Assembly: GCA_964016875.1 (NCBI GenBank)
Contig: OZ024718.1
Span: 191,001 to 255,000 of the forward strand
Source: Fallopia convolvulus
Taxonomy: Eukaryota > Streptophyta > Magnoliopsida > Caryophyllales > Polygonaceae
Direction of reading: 5' to 3'
DNA: 64,000 nucleotides
This document shows positions 56,845 to 64,000 of the stretch, in pieces; within the stretch, counting starts at the first letter, position 1; the number at the start of each line of letters is the position of its first letter. Made by a program: the position numbers and the translations under genes. The notes beneath the pieces are model-generated. The model saw only the letters and a program-made list of their open reading frames with translations. It was not told where the DNA came from and did no database searches.

Positions 56845-58551
56845 ATGCTTCCACAAAAATCATTCCAACCTCTTACCACTTCTCTCTTCATCATCTTATT
56901 GTTGTACTCCGCCGCCTTTTCCTATGAGCAAGTTTGTGATCCTCAAGACGAATCCTCCCTTCTCGCTTTCTCTGCGAACCTTTCAACTCCGACTCCGTTA
57001 AACTGGTCTTCTTCCTCTTCTACAAGTTGTTGTCAGTGGGAGGGGATCGTTTGGGATACTAATGGAAGAGTCATCTCTTTACACTTGTACTCCAAAGGCT
57101 TGAAAGGGGTAATTAGTGACTCCATTGGAGATCTTGTAAGTCTTACTCATCTCAATCTCTCCAATAATGATCTCTTTGGACCACTAGGTGAGGGAATTAT
57201 TAAGCTCATCAATCTTAGAACCATAGACTTCTCTGCAAATAGCATCTCTGGCCCTATTCCTCTAGAGATTGGAAACCTCTTGTATTTGGAAAGGCTTGAT
57301 CTTCAATACAACAATCTTAGTGGTCCTATCCCGCCAAGCTTGATGAGATGTACAAACTTAATTGATATATTTCTAGGTAACAATCACTTGGATGGAGATA
57401 TTTCCAAATTGGACTTGTCCAAGCTTACTCAGCTTCGAAAACTTGATCTCTTGAACAATACGTTCAGTGGCACTTTGCCCGAAAGCATATACTCATGCAA
57501 GTCATTGACTGCAATTCGAGTAGCAATGAACAATCTAACAGGTCAAATCTCACCCAAAATTTTAGAGCTGAAATCTCTGTCTTACATCTCCATTACTCAG
57601 AATTCCTTCACAAATATCACAAGAACACTTACAATCTTAGCAAATTGTAACAACTTAACCACCCTCTTCCTTGGATCAAACTTTTATGGCGAATTTCTAC
57701 CAAGTAATAGTAACTTTCTTGGTTCAATTGGATTCCCACAACTCCAATTTTTATCTCTTGATAGTTGCAACTTGACGGGCTCCTCCTTTCCTGAATGGCT
57801 ATCCAAGATCAAGACAATTAGAGCACTAACATTGAGGAAAAACAAAATCACAGGAAGAATTCCAGATTGGATGGGGACTTTACCCAACCTATTTTTCATA
57901 GATCTATCCTCAAACCATTTGAATGGAAAAGTTCCCCAAGAATTGTGCCGATTGCCTGCACTAATCCCAAAACAAGTAGATCCAAAACTCAACCGGTTTC
58001 ATCTTGAGCTCCCCTTCCTTTCTCTAGATCGTAAAGCATTCAAACAATATAACACCTTCCCTTCATCACTGATACTTTCCAATAACATGTTAAGTGGTCC
58101 TATTCCATCAGAGATCGGCAAATTGCAAGGGCTTCAACGAATACGTTTTGCATACAACTCTTTTTCAGGCAATATTCCAGCTAGTATATCTAAGTTGACA
58201 ACTTTGGAAGTGCTAGACCTTTCATCAAACAGTTTGACAGGTGAACTACCTGCCTCACTAAAAAATCTCCATTTCTTGTCACACCTAAATGTATCTTATA
58301 ACGATCTTGAAGGTCAAATACCAAGCGGTGGTCAATTTGACACTTTTGAACTAGAAGATTTTGAAGGAAATCCGCAGTTGTGTGGTGAAATCATACACCG
58401 CTCTTGTTTGAATACAAGAGAACCTCTTGAGCATGGAAGTGGCAAAAGGAAACCATTTTTACAAGGACTCTATGTCGGTTTTGCGTCTGGATTCACAGGG
58501 ATCCTTTTGGTTGTAGCATCTTATGTATGGTTTTACACTCACACGCGCTGA
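56845..58551 (+). CDS. LRR receptor-like protein (RLP2/3 / PSYR1-related), 568 aa
   Basis: An intronless gene. Residues 1-27 are a signal peptide (LFIILLLYSAAFS). The N-terminal cap CDPQDESSLLAFSANLS...CCQWEGIVWD has the paired cysteines of plant LRR proteins. About 15 leucine-rich repeats follow (e.g. LDLSSNSLTGELPASLKNLH), interrupted by an island-like stretch PQELCRLPALIPKQVDPKLN to FKQYNTFPSS near residues 375-415, as in PSKR/PSYR receptors. After the C-terminal cap (GNPQLCGEIIHRSC) there is one transmembrane helix (about 541-564) and a four-residue cytosolic tail; no kinase. It would be a cell-surface receptor-like protein needing a co-receptor kinase. Shorter than RLP2/3 (over 700 aa as I recall), suggesting lost repeats. 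Confidence 0.9.
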   Translation: MLPQKSFQPLTTSLFIILLLYSAAFSYEQVCDPQDESSLLAFSANLSTPTPLNWSSSSSTSCCQWEGIVWDTNGRVISLHLYSKGLKGVISDSIGDLVSLTHLNLSNNDLFGPLGEGIIKLINLRTIDFSANSISGPIPLEIGNLLYLERLDLQYNNLSGPIPPSLMRCTNLIDIFLGNNHLDGDISKLDLSKLTQLRKLDLLNNTFSGTLPESIYSCKSLTAIRVAMNNLTGQISPKILELKSLSYISITQNSFTNITRTLTILANCNNLTTLFLGSNFYGEFLPSNSNFLGSIGFPQLQFLSLDSCNLTGSSFPEWLSKIKTIRALTLRKNKITGRIPDWMGTLPNLFFIDLSSNHLNGKVPQELCRLPALIPKQVDPKLNRFHLELPFLSLDRKAFKQYNTFPSSLILSNNMLSGPIPSEIGKLQGLQRIRFAYNSFSGNIPASISKLTTLEVLDLSSNSLTGELPASLKNLHFLSHLNVSYNDLEGQIPSGGQFDTFELEDFEGNPQLCGEIIHRSCLNTREPLEHGSGKRKPFLQGLYVGFASGFTGILLVVASYVWFYTHTR

Positions 58552-59440
58552 TCATCTTCTTTAGGAAGAGGACACCTGTATCAAATAAAGGTCACCTGCT
58601 TGATGTGATGCAAGTACCCACTTTGGTTGATTTGAGATACATATGTATTGTAGTCCAGTGAAAGGATGTTTTAGTGATATTGTTCTTGTTGTTTCTAATT
58701 AGGTAATGTCTAATATCTTCTTGTTGTTCTGCTGGTGCAAGTAGCTTATACATGTTTATTTTTCTTTGTTGAGAATGTAAATTGTGTAAATATCTGGTGT
58801 TGATATTTCAAAATATACTATAGGTACAAGTGAACTCAGTTCCTAAATTCTTGCATAAGAGTAGATGATACTAACCCAGAACATATTGTGTCTTGAAATT
58901 CCAAAAATTCACAAACCAGAAGAGAAGGCACGAAAACTTGAGAACGAACCTTTTTATCATGGAAAAGCATTTGAAGAAGATGAATTTGTTGAGCAGAAAT
59001 GCGTGATTATTCTAGTGATTAGACCTGTGATGTTGATCACAAATGAGCCTGTCAATGGAGAAATAACAACAACAGTTTATGAACAACACACTCAAATGCT
59101 ACAAAAGGATGGAATGTGTTATCAGCACAATATAGATGAACATAAATATAGACAACCAAATCAGAACCAATAAGATGACTAGAAAGAAATAAGTTTCATG
59201 TATGCAAAAAGCCAAAAAAACCCACAAAGAATAGCAATTTGCTAGTGTTTTTGTGGACTGAAATCCAAATTACTATCAGCACAGACCATTGTGATCAAGC
59301 AGCTAGTAATAAAGTCATTATTTACTCGTTTTAAAATTTGTCTAACTGCAAGCAAAAACTACCACCAATTTCTCTAAGCAAAAAACCGACAAATATATTC
59401 AAACCAACAAAAAAGCCGCTGGAGATGAATCAGATTTCCC
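58552..59440. other. 3' flank of the LRR gene
   Basis: Likely 3' UTR then spacer. A plus-strand frame of about 100 codons (58865-59173, reading IPKIHKPEEKARKLENEPFY) is open but I recognise no family and give it little weight. Confidence 0.35.
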
Positions 59441-59815
59441 GGATATATGTGCAAACAAACGGAAGCGATTATCTTGGAGCACAAAAAAGTGGTGTTTGAA
59501 ACAGATTCGACCTCAGTTGGTGGTGAGCTTCATCAACAACTTGATTGCTATCTAGCCTAGTTGCTCAATGCTGTACCAAAGTATTCTTTTTACAAGGACT
59601 AGTCTATTCGTTTCCACAATGTCATTATTAAAGCGAATTCAGTCACCGAATCTCTTGTTTTTTTTCCTGTTGGCTTTCATGTTTTGTTAGACCCATGCGC
59701 GAGTATTTCGTTTTTTCTTAGTGCTAATATATGTTAGGGTCCAAGCCCCGTGTTTGGTCGATCAATAAAATTACTAAGAGCGTTGCCTCTCATTCCACCG
59801 AGAAAATAAAATTCA
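59441..59815 (+). mobile_element. LINE 3' fragment (RNase H remnant)
   Basis: Plus-strand pieces read HKKVVFETDSTSVVVSFINN (RNase H FETDS motif) and, in a shifted frame, ANSVTESL then FPVGFHVLLDPCASISFFLS, the C-terminal end of plant L1 RNase H, ending near GAGAAAATAAAATT. It resembles the L1 end at 27700-27850 but is frameshifted and older. Confidence 0.65.
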
Positions 59816-59939
59816 AATATTAAGTTATGAATGCAGCTTAAAGACCGATAAACTTCAACATGTAAGAGCAAGACCAAGATTGAAATATTAAGTTAGAAAT
59901 AAACTACAACCAAATTCTTTCTGCAAGAAACCAACTTAA

Positions 59940-60146
59940 ATTAAAAGTGCGAATCACGAAAAATTGAAACTCACAAGCAGGTAGATTAGAGATATCGGCT
60001 GAAACAGCACATGGAATTCCCAAGTTTGTGAGGGCTCCTCTTATGATTCCACAGGGAAAGTAAAGATGCATACTTGCTGCTTGTGCAGCCTTGTTGCCTG
60101 CTGGAGACTCAGAAGCGGCTGAAGAAGAATCAGAATTTTCTCTAAT
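59940..60146 (-). pseudogene. TRAPP subunit 6 (TRS33/TRAPPC6) C-terminal exon fragment
   Basis: The minus strand reads RENSDSSSAASESPAGNKAA, QAASMHLYFPCGIIRGALTN and LGIPCAVSADISNLPAC, which I recognise as the C-terminal part of the Bet3-like TRAPP subunit TRS33 of plants (usual end ..ADISNLPACSFVIRIKA). The last part is disturbed (ACEFQFFVIRTF). An AG acceptor precedes the exon at about 60147. No other TRS33 exon is seen, and the sequence upstream in its sense is the ribosomal-type promoter copy, so this is a displaced gene fragment. TRAPP tethers vesicles at the Golgi. Confidence 0.65.
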
Positions 60147-60147
60147 A

Positions 60148-60333
60148 ATGGATAATGTATAATAATGGGCTAGCCTGTGATTTGGGCCGAGATTAGTCCA
60201 TGATAAAATGGCCGAAAAGGGCACTGAATTAAGCTGTTAAAAAAGAAAGAAAGTGGGCCGAAAATGATTCGACAACCCTAATAATTCAGAAGCATCGTGA
60301 GCAAAAATAACACCAACCTCTTTCTCATACGGC
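60148..60333. promoter_or_regulatory. Duplicated ribosomal-protein-type promoter, copy 1
   Basis: Near-identical to 61822-62000 plus 62070-62086. Contains three Site II motifs (TGGGCT at 60165, TGGGCC at 60183, TGGGCC at 60254) and a telo-box-like AACCCTAA (60274). These motifs together are typical of plant ribosomal-protein and mitosis-linked promoters. It lies directly upstream of the gene at 60356. Relative to copy 2 it lacks about 70 bp that hold the eL36 5' UTR exon. Confidence 0.7.
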
Positions 60334-60355
60334 TTTGCCTATAGCATTTTTTGCC

Positions 60356-61270
60356 ATGAATTCCCTTTCCCTTGCCACATCTCCTGGATTTCTATCAAAT
60401 GTACAACAACGTCCATTTTATATTCAATTTCCCCCTCCTTTTAATTTCTACACCGGGTCTCATGCTTTGTCATCAATCCAAATTCATTCCCCGCATTCCC
60501 CAACCCTACCAACCTGCAGTGCACTTCCACAAGACGAAGGGGTTTCTGTAATGAACATTGAAGACCTGATGGAAAAGATTGGTCATTTCTTGAGCCTGAA
60601 AATGCAATCTCAAAGGAACATCAAGACCAATCAAGTTATCACAGCTCGGAAGATTGGAGATGAATCAAGGATCCTGGTTTCAATAGGCTCAGATGATTTT
60701 GTGGATAGAGTGGCTGATACTTTAGCCGACCAATTCTTGCTTGTTGTTCATGATTCACTACTAATGCTGGCTGGGATAGTAGAGAGGTATGATACAGTTA
60801 AGTGCTGGATGGGAGAATTGATCTATGTGCCTGAGAAGTGGGCCCCTTTTGATGTTGTCTTCCTATATTGTTTACCTGCCTTGCCATTCAAACTTGATGA
60901 GATTTTCAGAGTGCTTGCCAGCCGCTGTGCACCAGGTAATTTTCAGAGTGCAATTGTACATCTACATATTTCTTCTTTAAATCCTGAGTTTCCTTGAACC
61001 TCAATTCTCGAATTTTTCTAAAGTCAATCCATCCAGTCAATGCAATAATGGTCCAATTTTTCTTTTTATGCAGGTGCAAGGGTTGTCATAAGCCATCTTG
61101 AGGGAAGACAAGGGCTAGAACAGCAGAAGCAGCAGTTTGGTGATGTGATCATGGCCGATTTGCCCGATAAGATGACTTTGGAGAAGGTTGCAGCTGGTCA
61201 TTCTTTTGTAATGGTGGAATTCACAGATGATCCTACATTTTACCTAGCAGTGTTAGAGATGAAGGACTAG
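60356..61270 (+). CDS. Conserved plant protein of unknown function, probably plastid-targeted, 258 aa
   Basis: Two exons (60356-60935, 61074-61270) join in frame to 258 residues from ATG 60356; a TTG further upstream is not a plausible start. The first 60 residues are rich in Ser, Pro and hydroxylated residues without acids, as in chloroplast transit peptides. The body has alternating strands and helices: ILVSIGSDDFVDRVADTLAD, WAPFDVVFLYCLPALPFKLD, EIFRVLASRCAPGARVVISH, a Rossmann/methyltransferase-like pattern but without a clear SAM-binding GxGxG. I cannot name a function. Promoter copy 1 lies just upstream. Confidence 0.75.
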
Positions 61271-61600
61271 AAGAACACAGTTGAACATTCTTACATTCAG
61301 TTACCCTTGTATTTTTCTAGAAAAAGATGATATACACTATAATCATGTAGAGTTTGTAATTACTATTTAACGTGATTTTGTTACAATACTTTGTAACCAT
61401 TTTAGTCCAAAGTTTTGAATGACATGCTAGTTGATATATCAAGCAAAAATGTTAAATCTAGAAGAAATTAAGGGCAAACTGCAAGTGCAAAGCCCAACTC
61501 TGCAGAAACAGATCTAAATATCTTCAAGGCAAAAATTTCTTCATTTTGATAATTTAGTTTCTCTATTATTTCGTCATAATTAGTATGAATAAGTGACATA
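61271..61600. other. 3' flank of the unknown gene
   Basis: Likely 3' UTR and spacer; nothing else visible. Confidence 0.4.
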
Positions 61601-61602
61601 TT

Positions 61603-61810
61603 TTATAAAATATAAGGGCATTCTAAGAATAAATGTGTAGAATCTTCCTCACTAGATGAGCAGAAGGGACATTGTTGTGTAGCCGCTATATTACTTTTAG
61701 CCAATCTTGTTTTTGTTGGGAGTCGATCAAAACATAGTCTTACTACAAAATTCTTCACCTTAGGGAGCACATTTAGAGACCAAATCCAGTTCAATAACCA
61801 TTTTTTCTTT
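61603..61810 (-). mobile_element. LINE fragment with zf-RVT domain
   Basis: The minus strand reads WIWSLNVLPKVKNFVVRLCF, DRLPTKTRLAKSNI and QQCPFCSSSEEDSTHLFLEC, the zinc-binding region found after the RT of plant L1 elements (Cys-X2-Cys...His-X4-Cys pattern). Only this piece is present, ending within about 15 bp of promoter copy 2. Confidence 0.75.
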
Positions 61811-61821
61811 TGTAAAAATAG

Positions 61822-62052
61822 TGGATAATCTATAATAATGGGCTAGCCTGTGATTTGGGCCGAGATTAGTCCATGATAAAATGGCCTGAAAGGGGCTGAA
61901 TTAAGCTGTTAAAAAAAAAAAGATAGTGGGCCGAAAATGATTCGAGAACCCTAATTCAGAAGCATCGTGAGAAGTTAAAACAAGCAAAAATAACACCAAC
62001 GCCGCTGCGTTGCAACACTACGATTTCTGGGAAAGCACTCGTCTCCGCCAAG
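61822..62052 (+). promoter_or_regulatory. eL36 promoter and 5' UTR exon (promoter copy 2)
   Basis: Contains Site II motifs (ATGGGCTAG near 61839, TTGGGCCGAG near 61856, GTGGGCCGAA near 61927) and a telo box (AACCCTAA near 61949). The region up to 62052 includes the first, non-coding exon of eL36, ending CCGCCAAG|GTCAGT. Typical of plant ribosomal protein genes. Confidence 0.8.
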
Positions 62053-63207
62053 GTCAGTTCGCTCTCAATCTCTTTCTCTTACGGATCGTTAGAATTAGTC
62101 TTGGCCTTATGAAGATGGTTTTATTTGATTTTGTTTTTGATTTATAACTTTGTTGATTGTTACGATTGAGTTTCCTGCCATATAAATTCTGTGAAGTTTG
62201 TCTTTTGGTTTCATTTTGATTTGTAAATCCTTTTGTTGTTCTGATGCTTTTACTCCTATCCGATTCTTTCAATTGTGTTCTCTTAGGCTTCAATCATGGG
62301 TTCAGATGTATAGGGGCATCTGTAGTTTGAGAGGTTTTAAGCTTTTATTTTGCTTCATTGTTGTATATAGAAAGTGATTTGGCAATAAATTACTTTGGAC
62401 AGACGCTGTTTGTAAGTCATTGTGCTGAATGTATAAATTGTTTATGTTTCTTATCAAGTAATAGTACTACTAATCAAGGTTCTATTATGCCTGAAATATG
62501 AATAGTGGTTCTAGTGGTAAAATTTGGTTCTTTAATTTCATTTCTGGAAAGATTTGTTGCTGTAATTTCATATGCTGATTGGGCATGCTTGTTTGTTTGA
62601 CTGCACATATTTTTTGTTATATTTTCTGATATATCAAACCGTGGACCTATTTATTTCTTATAAGCTTCCATGTAGCTTCACACTTGTGCTGTTTTGTAAA
62701 AATTCATCTATGGACAAATGCTATATGTAAGTCATTGTTCTGAATTTGTATACATAGGTTATTCTCCTTATCAACTACTATTGAAGTTTTGTTATAAACA
62801 TGGATAGTGAAGTTTTTTTATTAAAATTTGATGCACTAATTTCAGTCTTGGTTAGGCTTGGTTGTTTTCCCGGGATAGTGGCGATTTTGTTTGTTTATCT
62901 GTTCATGTGGAAAAATTGTTGCCCGGAAATTTCTTTAAACTGAATGTATAAATTGGCTATTTTCCTTATCTGCTACTATTGAGATTTTTTTATGTTAAAT
63001 ATGGATAGTGAAGTTCTGTGATAAAAATTTGATGTTCTAATTTCAATCTTGGTTAGGCATCATTGTTTTTATGGGATAGTGGTGATCTTGTCAGTGTATC
63101 AGTTGTTGTGGAAAATTTGTTACCCTAATTTCATTTGCTGGTTATAACTGTTTTCTCAAATTTTCAAATATACTCAACTGTTGCTATTTTGTTTCCTTTT
63201 CCAGCGT
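62053..63207 (+). other. Long 5' UTR intron of eL36
   Basis: About 1.15 kb between the donor at 62053 (GTCAGT) and the acceptor TTTTCCAG at 63204, three bases before the ATG. Long T-rich leader introns are common in plant ribosomal genes and often raise expression. It contains internally repeated sentences (e.g. ATGGATAGTGAAGTT near 62800 and 63001). Confidence 0.7.
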
Positions 63208-63793
63208 ATGGCACCTCCACAGGCAAGTGGCCTTATTGTAGGCCTAAACAAGGGTCACATTGTTACAAAGAAGGAATTGGCTCCAAAGCCGTCTGACAGG
63301 AAGGGGGTGAGTTTTCACATTCTGTGTGTAATCTAGCTTAATATAAGTCATTGTTCAGTAAAGTGCAAACTAAACTACTAATTTGCATGATGTTTTGTTC
63401 TGGTGATAAATTTTTTTAGCGCCTTGGCTTTGAGGGATTGACATCTTGATATTTAATTTCCGTTTCTATCCAGAAAACCAGTAAGAGAGTGCACTTTGTA
63501 AGGAACCTGATCAGAGAAGTTGCTGGATTCGCTCCCTATGAGAAGAGAATTACTGAGCTTTTGAAGGTTGGTAAGGACAAGAGGGCTTTGAAAGTGGCCA
63601 AGAGAAAGCTTGGAACTCACAAGAGAGCAAAGAAGAAGAGAGAGGAGATGTCCAACGTTCTCCGTAAAATGAGGTGATTTAATTTCATCTGAGGCTTAAA
63701 ATTAACATGATAAATATTTGTGGCCGTTATCTCACAAATTGTTCTGGTCTTTGTTTGCTTAGGTCTGCTGGAGGTGGAGAGAAGAAGAAGTGA
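63208..63793 (+). CDS. RPL36: 60S ribosomal protein L36 (eL36), 109 aa
   Basis: Three coding exons (63208-63306, 63474-63673, 63763-63793) join in frame to 109 residues, the usual plant length. The sequence MAPPQASGLIVGLNKGHIVT, LAPKPSDRKGKTSKRVHFVR, EVAGFAPYEKRITELLKVGK and the Lys/Arg-rich KRKLGTHKRAKKKREEMSNV, ending SAGGGEKKK, is eL36 throughout. It is a structural protein of the large cytosolic subunit. Promoter motifs (Site II and telo box) and a 5' UTR intron fit the coordinated expression of ribosomal genes. Confidence 0.97.
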
Positions 63794-64000
63794 ATTGTTG
63801 TTTGAAGATTATCCCCTTTCCTTTTAGTTGGCCAGTTGAAACATTTTTGTGTTCCCTTACAAGGACTGATTGTAACTGAAGCTAAAAGATCAATTTTGCA
63901 GGATAATTGATTAGTTGGAATCATATCTTTTGGTGTTTTGATTCTCATTTGCTCAATTTTTTTTGGCCAAACGACCGAAAACCACCCTTATAAAAGCCAT
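63794..64000 (+). other. eL36 3' UTR and flank
   Basis: T-rich 3' UTR, no further gene before the window ends. Confidence 0.5.

Noticed and set aside
60335..60337. Start of the unknown plastid-type gene at TTG 60335
   Set aside because: Not an ATG; ATG 60356 is in the same frame and gives a typical transit peptide.

Overview
This is a piece of a plant nuclear genome, almost certainly a eudicot. The protein genes are split by short AT-rich GT..AG introns and belong to plant families: neprosin, HIPP, ATL RING-H2, ERD6-like sugar transporter, PAT17-type S-acyltransferase, delta-COP and eL36. The spacers are AT-rich and packed with retrotransposons, MITEs, MULE and Helitron-like DNA. Recurrent 'CTCCGTA' and 'AATGCACTTTTT' motifs make me lean towards an asterid, but the window does not prove this.

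Layout. 1-3.6 kb: degenerate L1-type LINE on the minus strand. 4.0-7.4 kb: seven-exon neprosin-domain gene (minus). 8.3-9.6 kb: Gypsy LTR, primer site and partial gag, broken by AATGCACTTTT-repeat DNA. 9.7-15.3 kb: nest of Helitron-like elements; one was interrupted by a 3.6-kb MULE (11228-14872), which itself holds tRNA-derived SINE-like units and a Tourist MITE. 16.05-16.62 kb: 3' end of an RTE-type LINE. 18.1-19.0 kb: RING E3 gene (minus). 19.5-20.3 kb: Copia LTR plus gag fragment. 21.1-22.5 kb: HIPP gene (minus). 24.0-24.6 kb: ATL RING-H2 gene (plus). 27.5-29.4 kb: bHLH gene (plus) with a short L1 copy inserted in its 5' leader. 31.9-35.5 kb: ERD6-like transporter, 17 exons (minus). 36.1-37.75 kb: M41-peptidase-like gene without AAA domain (minus), head to head with a PAT17-like S-acyltransferase (38.0-41.5 kb, plus). 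42.02 kb: tRNA-Pro(AGG). 42.8-47.1 kb: delta-COP (minus). 48.14-54.81 kb: full-length, recently inserted but mutated Copia element (minus) with identical 5-bp target duplications. 56.8-58.55 kb: LRR receptor-like protein (plus). 59.4-61.8 kb: LINE pieces, a TRAPPC6/TRS33 C-terminal exon fragment and a conserved plastid-type gene of unknown function (60356-61270, plus). 62.0-63.8 kb: ribosomal protein eL36 (plus).

The genes form no pathway or operon; they are an ordinary mix of housekeeping (COPI coat, ribosome, tRNA, S-acylation), regulatory (bHLH, two RING E3 ligases) and transport/defence genes. The points most worth a second look are a 48-codon membrane-protein ORF antisense to the Copia element in its leader; the MULE insertion dated by a paralogous empty site in the same window; the duplicated ribosomal-protein-type promoter (60.15-60.33 and 61.82-62.09 kb); and the L1 insertion in the bHLH leader. 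Exon borders were placed by eye from GT..AG sites, reading frame and family similarity; no database was consulted.
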